Below, one piece after another: positions 1 through 8,890 of a stretch of DNA of 64,000 nt. Numbering within the stretch: position 1 is the stretch's first letter; every line of letters begins with the position of its first letter. The notes beneath the pieces were generated by a model, which was not told the origin of the DNA, did not search any database, and saw nothing but the letters and a program-made list of their open reading frames with translations. Source of the stretch: JBGQMW01 sp963769845 (GTDB taxonomy: Archaea; Thermoproteota; Bathyarchaeia; Bathyarchaeales; Bathycorpusculaceae). The translations under genes were made by a program, and so were the position numbers. The stretch lies in contig CAVYNL010000033.1 in the NCBI GenBank assembly GCA_963769845.1, forward strand, positions 62,001 through 126,000, given 5' to 3'.

Positions 1-188
1 GCAGGTCTTCCCAACATTACTGGCACGCGCTGGAGAAGCAAAATACTCCAGACTTTTGATGACTATTCTGCGCGCCTTTCAATGATGTCGGACGCGCACA
101 CTCAGATTTCCAAGATTTAAATACCGTCGTGTCCCCATGTCTGACTTGACGTGTGTTGACTGGTCGATCCTGACTGGAGGTTCCTGAT

Positions 189-1161
189 ATGGAAATGACG
201 AAGATTCTGATTTCTTTCGATTTGCCCGAGATTTATGTTGAGAAGATCAGGGATGTTTCGCCTGAAGTTGAAGTCGTGCAGAGTGAGGACAAAGAAGAAG
301 CTCTGGACCTCGCCAAGGATGTGGATTGTCTGTTTGCTGGTTTCTTCTCGAAAGAACTGTTCCAAGCTGCCAAGAAACTGAAGTGGATCCAATCTTTTGG
401 CGCGGGTGTTGAGAGGATTCTCATTCCAGAAGTAGTAAACAGCAGGGTGATTGTGACGAACGCTGGAGGCGTCCATCCAACGCCCATCTCGGAACACGTC
501 ATCGGCATGATGCTCTGCTTCACTCGAGGATTGCACGTCTTCATCAGAAATCAGACGGAGAAGAAGTGGGAACGGCCCGAAACATGGACCTCGCCAATGA
601 TCGATGAATTGTCAGGCAAAACCTTAGGAATAGTAGGACTGGGCAAGATCGGAACGGAGATAGCCAGAGAAAGCAAAGTGCCTGGGAATGAGAGTGATCG
701 CCACAAAAAGAGACCCGACCAGTCCAGCATCGACCAATGTTGACAGGCTCATCGCCCCCGCTGATTTGAACCAGTTGCTCGCCGAGTCTGACTTCGCCGT
801 TCTCTCTTTGCCCCTAACTAAGGAAACAGAAGGAATGATCGGAGAAAGGCAGTTGAAAAGCATGAAACCCACGGGTATACTCATCAACGTGAGCAGAGGA
901 AAAATCATTCAAGAAAACAAACTCGTTCAAGCCCTCAAACAAGGATGGATCGCCGGCGCAGGCTTGGACACTTTTGAAAACGAACCCCTACCAGAAAACA
1001 GCGAACTCTGGAACTTCAAGAACGTCATAATCACCCCCCACATCGCTGGGGACACACCACACTACCCCGAACGATTAACAAACATATTCACGGAAAACCT
1101 GAACCGATTCATCCACAAACAACCCCTAATCAACGTCGTAGACAAGAACCTCGGGTACTAA
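189..1161 (+). CDS. D-2-hydroxyacid dehydrogenase, interrupted by a frameshift near 672
   Basis: NAD-dependent 2-hydroxyacid (phosphoglycerate/glyoxylate-reductase-like) dehydrogenase of about 324 residues if rejoined, the usual family length. The first part (189 to about 671) ends in the Rossmann motif GLGKIGTEIA. The rest continues one frame later (from 673) as EAKCLGMRVIA, so one extra base, most simply an A in the AAA run at 670-672, breaks the frame. All three catalytic residues are present after the break: Arg in NVSRGK, Glu in FENEPLP and His in TPHIAG. The ATG at 189 follows GGAGG at 176-180. The substrate cannot be told. It is either a sequencing indel or a recent pseudogene; the intact active site favours an indel. 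Confidence 0.85.
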
Positions 1162-1254
1162 ACCAGACGCGCGCGGCGACTGCTCATTCATATCCTGACA
1201 GAGAACAAGCTTTGAGCTAATGAAGCAAGAGTAAGAACGTGGACCCTGACTGAG

Positions 1255-2310
1255 CTAGCGCTTCGTGTGCCTGTTTTTTGGAGTTTTTCTGTTTTGATTT
1301 TCTGATCTGAGGGAAAGTTTCGGAGTGGCTATGGTTACTGTCGTGTTAGGCGGGATGGAAGAAGTTATCCAGACGTTGCCGCCGATGACGGCACCCTTGC
1401 CGATGACTGTTCTTCCTCCGAGGATTGTGGCTCCAGAGTATATGATGACATCATCCTCGATTGTTGGGTGACGTTTTTTGCCCCTCAGCTTGGAGACTTC
1501 TTCGCGGGGCACGCTTTGTCCGCCGAGAGTCACTCCTTGATAGATTCTCACATTGTTTCCGATCTCGGTGGTCTCGCCGATCACGACTCCAGTTCCGTGG
1601 TCTATGAAGAAGTTTTCGCCGATCTTTGCACCTGGATGAATATCTATGCCGGTAAGCGAATGAGCATGCTCGCTCATCATTCGAGGTATCAGAGGAACTT
1701 GTCTGCCGTAGAGTTCATGGGCAATGCGGTACGTTGCAATAGCATAGATGCACGGATAGCTCAAGATGATTTCTTCAAGACTCTTTGCTGCCGGGTCGCC
1801 GTCGTATGCGGCTTGAATATCACATGACAGTCGTCTCTTTATCTCGGGGAGGCACTCAACAAGGTCCTCTGCGACTTTTTGCGCTTTTTCTTTGCAGATA
1901 TCAGTTGGGCATTCTTCCTCCTTGAGGCAGACGTGCTTCAGGCTCTTCGCTATCTCTTCTTCGAGGCGGGTGCGGAGAGAATGTAGTGTGCCGCCTAGAA
2001 AGTACCAGATGTTCGACTTTGTGAGCGAGCTGTCGCCGAGCCAGTTGGGGAAAAGAATCGCCATGATGTCGTTCAGAATTCCGATCGTCCTTTGCTTCGA
2101 AGGCAGATCCCTTCCTTCCAGATGCTGAAGGTCGTTGCAGGAGACGTAAGCCGCCATTAGTCTGTCTGAAATCTTTGGCAGACTCCGTTCGGACCAACAG
2201 TCATTGAGCTTTTTGGAGTTCTTGTCGTTCTTTGTCGAAGTAATCACTTGTTTTGATAAATGATGAGGGTCATTTTTCGCTACTTTCTCTTTTTCTTTGT
2301 TGCGTCTCAT
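1255..2310 (-). CDS. cysE: serine O-acetyltransferase
   Basis: Makes O-acetylserine from serine and acetyl-CoA, the first step of cysteine synthesis. The C-terminal 150 residues form the left-handed beta-helix of hexapeptide repeats (IDIHPGAKIGENFFIDHG, then VVIGETTEIG and VRIYQGVTLGG), with the His/Asp pair of the SAT active site. A helical N-terminal half of about 150 residues precedes it, as in EpsC/CysE proteins; the first 40 residues are basic and probably disordered. The gene starts 12 bp after the stop of cysK on the same strand, so the two are almost certainly one transcript. The length of 351 residues is somewhat more than typical bacterial CysE, mainly because of the N-terminus. Confidence 0.93.
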   Translation of the reverse strand: MRRNKEKEKVAKNDPHHLSKQVITSTKNDKNSKKLNDCWSERSLPKISDRLMAAYVSCNDLQHLEGRDLPSKQRTIGILNDIMAILFPNWLGDSSLTKSNIWYFLGGTLHSLRTRLEEEIAKSLKHVCLKEEECPTDICKEKAQKVAEDLVECLPEIKRRLSCDIQAAYDGDPAAKSLEEIILSYPCIYAIATYRIAHELYGRQVPLIPRMMSEHAHSLTGIDIHPGAKIGENFFIDHGTGVVIGETTEIGNNVRIYQGVTLGGQSVPREEVSKLRGKKRHPTIEDDVIIYSGATILGGRTVIGKGAVIGGNVWITSSIPPNTTVTIATPKLSLRSENQNRKTPKNRHTKR

Positions 2311-2322
2311 GGCTGGTCTTCC

Positions 2323-3249
2323 CTATCCTGTTTGAAACAGAGGGGTGCTTAGATAGCGCTCTCCCGTATCAGGAAGAACGACAACCAATAGCTTGCCAGC
2401 GCTCTCAGCCCTTCTTGCGACTTCCAGCGCGGCGAAGGTTGCCGCCCCAGAGGAAATGCCCACGAGCAATCCTTCTTTCCGGGCGAGCTGCCTCGCCGTT
2501 TCCATGGCTTCCTCGTCTTTCACCCTTATTATCTCGTCGACCAGCTCCATCCGAAGGACATCCGGTTTGAATCCGGCTCCGATTCCTTGAATCTTATGAG
2601 GACCAGGCTTGCCTCCGCTGAGAACCGACGAGTTATGCGGTTCGACTGCAATTGCTTTGAATTGTTTCTTCTTGGGTTTTATGTACTCGGCAATGCCTGT
2701 TATGGTGCCTCCTGTTCCAACGCCAGCAACGAGAATGTCCACTTTTCCTTCCGTGTCGTTCCAGATCTCCACAGCCGTCGTTTCCCGATGGACCTTGGGG
2801 TTTGCCAGGTTTTTGAATTGCTGCGGCATGAAAGAGTTGGGTGACTTGGCGACAAGTCCCTCGGCTTTCTTGATGGCTCCATTCATTCCCTCGGCTCCTG
2901 GTGTCAGAACGAGTTCTGCTCCATAGGCCTTCAGAAGATTGCGCCTCTCGATGCTCATCGTTTCGGGCATCGTGAGAATTAGATGGTAGTCTCTCACGGC
3001 GGCAATCATTGCAAGACCGATTCCCGTGTTTCCGCTGGTCGGCTCAATGATCACAGTTTCTTTCTTGAGAAGACCTTGTTTTTCAGCTTCGTTGATCATG
3101 CCCAAGCATATTCTGTCCTTGACACTGCCACCAGGATTCTTCGATTCCAGCTTAGCGAGAACGGTACAATTAAGGCCTTCCGTCAGGCGATTCAGTCTGA
3201 CCAGTGGCGTGTTGCCTATGGCCTCTGAAACATCACCGAGAATCCTCAT
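2323..3249 (-). CDS. cysK: cysteine synthase (O-acetylserine sulfhydrylase)
   Basis: PLP enzyme converting O-acetylserine plus sulfide to cysteine. The PLP lysine sits in NPGGSVKDR (about residues 39-47), followed by the substrate loop TSGNTGIGLA, the phosphate-binding VGTGGTITG and the C-terminal SSGAA. The 308-residue length is standard. The ATG at 3249 has GGAG about 8 nt upstream on the minus strand. It is the first gene of a cysK-cysE pair, so both the acetylation and the sulfhydrylation step are co-expressed. The annotation as O-acetylserine rather than O-phosphoserine sulfhydrylase is supported by the adjacent serine acetyltransferase. Confidence 0.95.
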   Translation of the reverse strand: MRILGDVSEAIGNTPLVRLNRLTEGLNCTVLAKLESKNPGGSVKDRICLGMINEAEKQGLLKKETVIIEPTSGNTGIGLAMIAAVRDYHLILTMPETMSIERRNLLKAYGAELVLTPGAEGMNGAIKKAEGLVAKSPNSFMPQQFKNLANPKVHRETTAVEIWNDTEGKVDILVAGVGTGGTITGIAEYIKPKKKQFKAIAVEPHNSSVLSGGKPGPHKIQGIGAGFKPDVLRMELVDEIIRVKDEEAMETARQLARKEGLLVGISSGAATFAALEVARRAESAGKLLVVVLPDTGERYLSTPLFQTG

Positions 3250-3369
3250 TATTAGGACTCCATCCGCCTAGTAACGGGTGACGAGTCTCTTATATTTTTT
3301 CAAGCATGGACTGGAAGCCGCGCGCGCCTATCCAGCTGAAATACGCTCGGAACGTGCCAGGAATTGTAG

Positions 3370-3454
3370 TGCGGGGGGTGGGATTTGAACCCACGAACCC
3401 CTACAGGATAGGCGCCTCAGGCCTACGCCTTTGACCATGCTTGGCAACCCCCGC
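3370..3454 (-). tRNA. tRNA-Leu (anticodon GAG)
   Basis: On the minus strand a class II tRNA folds with acceptor GCGGGGG pairing to CCCCCGC, T arm GTGGG-TTCAAAT-CCCAC, and an anticodon arm TAGGC-CTGAGGC-GCCTA giving GAG (complement at 3416-3418). The long variable arm between the anticodon and T arms identifies leucine. The discriminator is A at 3370. CCA is not encoded and no intron is seen. It lies alone between cysK and the Lrp gene. Confidence 0.95.
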
Positions 3455-3547
3455 TTTCAACAAGCAAACGTTTTACCTTCTAATTTAGAGTACGAATTAA
3501 GTCTTGCCTTTGACCAAAACGAAAACCGTAAACAGCTCGGAAGACTT

Positions 3548-3991
3548 TTAGACTATTCTGAAGTCTTCCTTGACTGTGGTCAGGACCACATGCGTGTTCG
3601 TACGTTCTACATTAGGCAATGAAAGAACGTGCTTCGTGAACTTGCTCAATTCTTCGCGGGTTTTGAATTTGGCTATTATTGCAGCATCAGCCATCCCTGT
3701 GAGGTCGTACACGCAGCATACGTTTGGGATCCGGGCTATTTCGTTCTCTATTTCCAGAAGTCGCCCCTTCGACACGGTAATCTCGGTGACGACGGTCAAT
3801 TCATAGCCTAGCCTTTCATGGTCCAAAACGGCCGTGTAACCTTTGATAATGCCCTCATCTTCCAACTTCTTTGTTCTTGAAAGCGCTGTTCCAATGGAAA
3901 TGCCGCACTGCTTGGCAACCTGACGGGACGAAAGCCTAGCATCGGCAATCAGGGATTTCAATATTTTGACATCTGTCTCATCCAAGTTCAT
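3548..3991 (-). CDS. Lrp/AsnC-family transcriptional regulator
   Basis: A 147-residue two-domain regulator. Residues 5-55 are a winged helix-turn-helix (RQVAKQCGISIGTALSRTKK), and residues 65-145 are the RAM ligand-binding/oligomerisation domain. It is transcribed divergently from the glutamine synthetase gene across a 143-bp shared promoter region, so it is likely to regulate glutamine synthetase and itself in response to an amino acid; this is an inference from position. The ATG at 3991 has a TATA-like element about 45 bp upstream on the minus strand. Confidence 0.9.
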   Translation of the reverse strand: MNLDETDVKILKSLIADARLSSRQVAKQCGISIGTALSRTKKLEDEGIIKGYTAVLDHERLGYELTVVTEITVSKGRLLEIENEIARIPNVCCVYDLTGMADAAIIAKFKTREELSKFTKHVLSLPNVERTNTHVVLTTVKEDFRIV

Positions 3992-4032
3992 GAAGACTCA
4001 CGACCAACTGCACATTCATTCAATATTCCACT

Positions 4033-4044
4033 CAAGTATTTAAC
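4033..4044 (-). promoter_or_regulatory. TATA box of the Lrp-family gene
   Basis: On the minus strand the sequence reads GTTAAATACTTG, a good archaeal TATA element. It is centred about 48 bp before the ATG at 3991 and back to back with the glutamine synthetase promoter. Confidence 0.5.
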
Positions 4045-4065
4045 ATTTGCTTACGAATTCTGCAA

Positions 4066-4078
4066 CAAAGTTTATATT
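4066..4078 (+). promoter_or_regulatory. BRE/TATA of glutamine synthetase
   Basis: A purine BRE (CAAAG, 4066-4070) is followed by TTTATATT (4071-4078). Initiation would fall near 4100, leaving a leader of about 35 nt before the ATG at 4135. Confidence 0.55.
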
Positions 4079-4134
4079 CATACAATGCAGTCTGTTCTCT
4101 ATCATTAGTCTGTCCACTTGGGAGAAAAGGGAAC

Positions 4135-5523
4135 ATGCGCATAAGAGTACAGACGACAGAACGCTTTGACACGTACCTGAAACTCATGAAAAGCGCCGAC
4201 TACGTGCTCCTCCAATTCACAGACCTCATCGGAGGCTTAAGAGGCCGCACGATACCCGCCGAAAAAGCTGAAGAAGCACTCAGAGAAGGAGTGACATTCG
4301 ACGGCTCATCGATGATAGGCGGGGCGCACATCGAAGACAGCGACATGATCATGAAACCCGACGCTTCAACCTTCACAGCATATCCGTACTACTTCTACAA
4401 CAAAAGCGTCGCAGCCTTCATTTGCAGCATACAACGGTCAGACGGAAAACAATTCGAAAGCGACTCGCGCTATATACTCAACAAATGCCTTGAAAAAAGG
4501 CTAGACGATGGGTACGAACCCACAGCTGCGGTAGAGCTTGAATTCTATCTGGTGCAGAAGAACCAAGAAGGTCTTATCGAGCCAGTCGAGAATCGTATCA
4601 CTGAAAAGCAGAGATACTTTGACGTGTCGCCAGACCGAGACCTCACCGAACCATACCGGATGGACGTCAGCAACGCGCTCGCAACGATGGGAATCGCCGT
4701 AGAAAGACAGCATCATGAAGTGGGCTCAGCCCAGAACGAAATCACCTTCAAATACTCAATCCCAACCATAACGGCCGACAACGCGGTGCGCTACAAGTTC
4801 GCCGCCAAAGCTGTCGCAGAGAAGAAATACGGATGGACAGCAACATTCATGCCTAAACCTTGGCACGGCAAAGCAGGAAGCGGCATGCACATACACCTAG
4901 GCATGGTCAAAGCCAGAACAGGAAAGAACCCGTTCTACGACCCCAAAGGCTATGCATACATCTCACAAGAGTGCAGATACTTCATAGGAGGCATTCTTGA
5001 ACACGCCAGAAGCCTCTGCGCAATAGTCGCACCTTCAGTGAACAGTTACAAAAGACTCGTACCAGGATACGAAGCCCCCGTCTACATAGCCTGGAGCAGA
5101 AGAAACAGGTCAGCACTCGTAAGAGTACCAGCATTCTCCCCCGAGAAAGAAAAAGAAGCGAGAATAGAGTTCCGATGCCCCGACCCGCTCTGCAACCCTT
5201 ACCTCACGTTCGCAGCGGTTATCGAGGCAGGAATGGATGGAATAAAAAAGAAAATTGACCCCGGCGAACCCACAGACCTGAACATCTATCATCTAAGCGA
5301 AGAAGAACGCAGGAAACTCGGCGTCAAAGTCCTTCCAACATCGCTGAAGGAAGCGCTGGAAGAATGGAAGAGCGACGACATCTGCACAGAAGCATTAGGA
5401 AAGGAGGCTGCAGAAAAGTACGTTGCACTGAAGATGCAGGAATGGCACGAATATGAGCAGCATCAGCCGAGCAAAAGTAATGAAGTGACTGAGTGGGAAC
5501 GACAAAAGTACCTGTACGCATAG
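4135..5523 (+). CDS. glnA: glutamine synthetase, type I
   Basis: ATP-dependent ligation of ammonium to glutamate. The 462-residue length is normal for archaeal GSI. Visible signatures are FDGSSMIGG near residue 60, the metal-binding glutamate in AVELEFYLV, the glutamate/ammonium-site HIS in GSGMHIHLG, the ATP-binding NSYKRLVPGYEAPVY, and RSALVRVP. The ATG at 4135 follows GGGAGAAAAGGGAAC. It is divergent from an Lrp-type regulator. Together with the two glutamate dehydrogenases and the glutamate synthase domain protein at 28-34 kb, it makes up the ammonium-assimilation set of this window. No sign of the adenylylation-type C-terminus can be judged by eye. Confidence 0.95.
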   Translation: MRIRVQTTERFDTYLKLMKSADYVLLQFTDLIGGLRGRTIPAEKAEEALREGVTFDGSSMIGGAHIEDSDMIMKPDASTFTAYPYYFYNKSVAAFICSIQRSDGKQFESDSRYILNKCLEKRLDDGYEPTAAVELEFYLVQKNQEGLIEPVENRITEKQRYFDVSPDRDLTEPYRMDVSNALATMGIAVERQHHEVGSAQNEITFKYSIPTITADNAVRYKFAAKAVAEKKYGWTATFMPKPWHGKAGSGMHIHLGMVKARTGKNPFYDPKGYAYISQECRYFIGGILEHARSLCAIVAPSVNSYKRLVPGYEAPVYIAWSRRNRSALVRVPAFSPEKEKEARIEFRCPDPLCNPYLTFAAVIEAGMDGIKKKIDPGEPTDLNIYHLSEEERRKLGVKVLPTSLKEALEEWKSDDICTEALGKEAAEKYVALKMQEWHEYEQHQPSKSNEVTEWERQKYLYA

Positions 5524-5546
5524 ACGCCGCAGTCAAGCGTGAGCCT

Positions 5547-6323
5547 TTAGACCTTTGGCTTCTGCAACAGATCCTCCATATTGGCTTTCTTGAGCAAGTT
5601 GACATGCCTGACAAGCTCGCCTACAGCCGCTTCGAAGACTTTCTTTCCTTTTTTGACCGAGGCTGTTGAGCCCTTTGCGTAGACTCCCGAGCTTGTCTCG
5701 TCAACTGTGCCAAGCGGCAATGTTATACCCGCTCCTTGCAGCACGTGCTCCTTATCTTCCTCGTCAACAAGCTTGTCCATGGCAACAAGGTTGGGATGCA
5801 AGGCCAGGTTCATAGAAGTCTCCTCTGCTCCAGCATGATGCCTCTCCTCAGGCTCAAAAAGTTCCGGCAATAGCTTCGACATCGCAGTCCACCACTGGAA
5901 AATCGTCACGAAGATTCCTTTTTCTCTGAGCTCTCTCCCCAGTTCCGCAAGCGGAGCTAGGTTGCCACCATGACCATTGACAATCACGATCTTTCGCACA
6001 CCGTAGTAGTTGAGTGAAAGGCAGACTTCTTCAACGTATTTTTTGAAGATCTTGGGCGATATCGAGATGGTTCCCCAGAACTGTCTGTGATGAGGACTGA
6101 CGCCGAAGGGAACAACCTGCAAACATATAACCCCTGTTCGTCTGGCAGTCTCTTCGGCAATGCTCTTAGCTATGAGATGGTCTGTGCCCAAGGGATTAGC
6201 CGGCCCGTGCTGCTCGTTCGAGCCCACAGGAACGAGGGCAATATCATTCTTGGAGAAGTACTTCTTGGCATCAGGCCAGCTCATCTCGTACAGCAGGACC
6301 TTCTGAGCCTTCATGTTCATCAC
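5547..6323 (-). CDS. creatininase-family amidohydrolase
   Basis: A 258-residue metal-dependent amidohydrolase of the creatininase fold. Conserved metal-site motifs are all present: VGSNEQHGP with E and H, LGTDHL, the NGHGGN loop and HAGAEETS. In archaea this family includes the FAPy-nucleotide deformylase ArfB, which acts in riboflavin/F420 precursor synthesis, as well as enzymes acting on other amides, and motifs alone do not decide the substrate. It is convergent with glnA (24 bp apart) and divergent from the sugar nucleotidyltransferase at 6366, so no operon partner indicates its role. Confidence 0.88.
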   Translation of the reverse strand: MMNMKAQKVLLYEMSWPDAKKYFSKNDIALVPVGSNEQHGPANPLGTDHLIAKSIAEETARRTGVICLQVVPFGVSPHHRQFWGTISISPKIFKKYVEEVCLSLNYYGVRKIVIVNGHGGNLAPLAELGRELREKGIFVTIFQWWTAMSKLLPELFEPEERHHAGAEETSMNLALHPNLVAMDKLVDEEDKEHVLQGAGITLPLGTVDETSSGVYAKGSTASVKKGKKVFEAAVGELVRHVNLLKKANMEDLLQKPKV

Positions 6324-6365
6324 GAAATCGTTTTATTACAAGCTGCTCGAATATAAGGTTGCGGT

Positions 6366-7460
6366 TTGACGGTGAAACTCTTGAAAGTAGTCATTCTGGC
6401 AGGTGGGTTCGCCACAAGATTAAGACCTATCAGCTGCAGCAGGCCCAAGGTTTTGTTCCCAATAGTCAACAAGCCGTTGCTGCAATGGACTCTTGAAAGA
6501 CTTGCCAAGCATGGCGTCAGAGAAGCCATAATGGCCGTAAGCTATCAGACTGAGATAATGATAAAACAATACGGCGTCCACAAAGCAGGAGTACATGTGA
6601 AATATTCACGAGACCCTCTCAAGAAACCTTTGGGAACAGGCGGCCCGATAAAGAAAACTGAAAATCTCATCGGACCTGAATCACCATTCTTGGCCTTGAA
6701 CGGAGACATCTTTGCCGATGTAGATTACGATGAGATCATTAGAAAACATGAGAAGACAGGAGCAGTCGCCACGCTAGCCCTTTGCAAAGTCAAAAACCCT
6801 AGCAGATACGGCGTTGCGGAACTCGCTAAGAATGGTCAGATACAGAAGTTCATTGAAAAACCCACGTCAGCCTCATCAGCCTTGATAAACGCCGGCGTAT
6901 ACGTTTTCAGTCGAGAGATCTTCGAATACATCCCAGGAAGCGGTGCGGTTTCTCTCGAGCGGGAAGTTTTCCCAGCACTTGCCGAGAAAGGCTTGCTCTA
7001 CGGCCATCCTATCGATGGAACGTGGACAGACATAGGCACACCTGAAGACTACGTCGCAATAAACAAAGAACTACTACGCCTTGTTCATCCGAAACAGCCC
7101 AAAGTGAACAAGAAAGCGGAAGTATTGAGCCCTGTCGCGATCGACCGAAAAGTCACCGTTGGAGACCAGTCCAAAATAGGACCCTACACTATCCTGGGCA
7201 TGAACGTTTCCATAGGAAAGAACGTGCAAATCAGAGACACAATCGTCTTCCCGAACACGACAATATCAGATTCCTGCACAGTAGAGGGAGCCATAATCGG
7301 CGAGAACGTCAAGATCGGAAAAAGAGTCAAGATCGGCAGAGGCTGCATAATAGCAGACCATGCCAAGATAAAAGACAACCTATCACTCGCCGAGAATGTG
7401 TCAGTCTGCCCTGCAAACGAGGTTTCTAAAAGCGTATTAACATCCAACCGCAATTGTTAG
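6366..7460 (+). CDS. sugar-1-phosphate nucleotidylyltransferase with acyl-/hexapeptide C-terminus
   Basis: Transfers NMP from an NTP to a sugar 1-phosphate. The N-terminal 230 residues are a nucleotidyltransferase domain: ILAGGFATRLRPISCSRPK binds the nucleotide, followed by NGDIFADVDYDE with the metal Asp. The last 100 residues are left-handed beta-helix hexapeptides (IGPYTILG, IGKNVQI, IGENVKIG), as in the archaeal GlmU-like bifunctional enzymes. Being first in an operon with a phosphohexomutase, it probably makes UDP-GlcNAc or a related activated sugar; mannose-1-phosphate guanylyltransferase is the alternative. The start is TTG at 6366 or GTG at 6372, since no ATG fits before the conserved LKVVILAGG. 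Confidence 0.9.
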   Translation: MTVKLLKVVILAGGFATRLRPISCSRPKVLFPIVNKPLLQWTLERLAKHGVREAIMAVSYQTEIMIKQYGVHKAGVHVKYSRDPLKKPLGTGGPIKKTENLIGPESPFLALNGDIFADVDYDEIIRKHEKTGAVATLALCKVKNPSRYGVAELAKNGQIQKFIEKPTSASSALINAGVYVFSREIFEYIPGSGAVSLEREVFPALAEKGLLYGHPIDGTWTDIGTPEDYVAINKELLRLVHPKQPKVNKKAEVLSPVAIDRKVTVGDQSKIGPYTILGMNVSIGKNVQIRDTIVFPNTTISDSCTVEGAIIGENVKIGKRVKIGRGCIIADHAKIKDNLSLAENVSVCPANEVSKSVLTSNRNC

Positions 7461-7478
7461 GAGAAGGGTCGCACCATT

Positions 7479-8855
7479 ATGTTAAGCCCAAAACACCTGT
7501 TCGGCACAAACGGAATCCGAGGCCTAGCAAACAGAGAACTGACCCCTGAAATCGCCATCAAGATCGGAGCAGCAATAGGCACCTTCTTCAAAAAAGGAAC
7601 ACTCGTAGTCGGCTACGACGCAAGAACAAGCGGACCCATGCTCGCCAAGGCAGTCATCGCGGGCTTGAACTCAACCGGATGCAACGTACTCTTGACAGGA
7701 ATGGTACCCACACCCACGCTTCAGTTCGCAGTGAAAAACCACAAAGTCGCGGGCGGAGTCATAATAACCGCGTCACACAACCCGCCAGAATACAACGGAA
7801 TAAAAGTGATCTGGAGCGACGGGATAGAAGTCTCGCACAAACAGGAACTTCAAATCGAAAAAGTATTCTTTACAGACAAGACCCGGCTCGCCGAGTGGAA
7901 CGCGATCGGAGAGACACGGGAACTTCCAGGCGTCATCGACGAATACATCGAGGCAATAGAAAAACACGTCAACGTCAAGGCCATCGCTAAGAAGCATTAT
8001 CACGTATTGGTCGACGGAGCAAACAGCGTCGGCAGTCTGACATCGCCGCGTCTGCTGCGGGAATTGGGTTGCAGAGTCACAACTCTGAACGCGAACATTG
8101 ACGGAACGTTTCCGGGAAGACCGCCTGAACCGCGTCCTGAAAACCTCGGAGACGTGGCAATAGCGGTCAAAGCCGTTGGCGCGGACTTCGGCGTAGCTTA
8201 CGACGGGGACGCTGACCGTTCAATCTTCATCGACGAGAAAGGCGAGATTCACATGGGAGACAAGACCTTCGGGCTCGTCGAAAAATACTTTCTGAAGACC
8301 AACAAGGGCGAAAAAATCGTCACTCCCGTAAGCTCTTCAACCCTAATACAAGACATCGCCGACGAGTACAAGGGAAAAATAGTCTGGACTAAAGTTGGAA
8401 GCGTCACAGTCGCCCAGACCATGAAGAAGTTGAAAGCCAAACTCGGAGGCGAAGAAAACGGAGGAATATTCTACGGGCCCCACCAACCCGTCAGAGACGG
8501 CGCGATGTCGACAGCACTCATCCTAGACATAATGGCCAAAACAGGCCAGAAACTCTCCGAGCTTCTAGGAGAATTGCCAGCATACTACCTTCAGAAAGGA
8601 AAAGTGGAATGCGACGACAACTTGAAAGAAAAGGTCCTGCAAAAACTGATTGAACAAACAAAAGGACTGAAGACGAACACGCTTGACGGAGTCAAGATCT
8701 GGTTTGAAGACAAAAGCAGCATCCTGATAAGACCCAGCGGCACCGAACCCATCTACAGACTCTACGCAGAAGCAAAGACCGAGAAAAAAGCAGCACAACT
8801 CGTAAAAGACTACAGCCTGAAACTCAAGAAAATAATCGACCGACTCAGAAACTAG
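7479..8855 (+). CDS. phosphoglucosamine mutase / phosphomannomutase family
   Basis: Interconverts hexosamine (or hexose) 6-phosphate and 1-phosphate, feeding the nucleotidyltransferase 18 bp upstream. The phosphoserine loop is TASHNPPEYNG, the magnesium site is YDGDADRS and the phosphate-binding loop near the C-terminus is RPSGTEPIYRLYAEA. The length of 458 residues is standard for archaeal GlmM/ManB proteins. The gene order, an alpha-phosphohexomutase directly after a GlmU-like enzyme, supports phosphoglucosamine mutase. Sense-strand codons are rich in A and C, like the neighbours. Confidence 0.92.
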   Translation: MLSPKHLFGTNGIRGLANRELTPEIAIKIGAAIGTFFKKGTLVVGYDARTSGPMLAKAVIAGLNSTGCNVLLTGMVPTPTLQFAVKNHKVAGGVIITASHNPPEYNGIKVIWSDGIEVSHKQELQIEKVFFTDKTRLAEWNAIGETRELPGVIDEYIEAIEKHVNVKAIAKKHYHVLVDGANSVGSLTSPRLLRELGCRVTTLNANIDGTFPGRPPEPRPENLGDVAIAVKAVGADFGVAYDGDADRSIFIDEKGEIHMGDKTFGLVEKYFLKTNKGEKIVTPVSSSTLIQDIADEYKGKIVWTKVGSVTVAQTMKKLKAKLGGEENGGIFYGPHQPVRDGAMSTALILDIMAKTGQKLSELLGELPAYYLQKGKVECDDNLKEKVLQKLIEQTKGLKTNTLDGVKIWFEDKSSILIRPSGTEPIYRLYAEAKTEKKAAQLVKDYSLKLKKIIDRLRN

Positions 8856-8890
8856 TACATTAACTGCTGCGACTTTTCGGAGAAACCCAC

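Noticed and set aside
1..120. Open frames on the plus strand at the left edge (to 120 in one frame and to 92 in another)
   Set aside because: Either could be the tail of an upstream gene, but both are too short and carry no family signature, so no gene is called.
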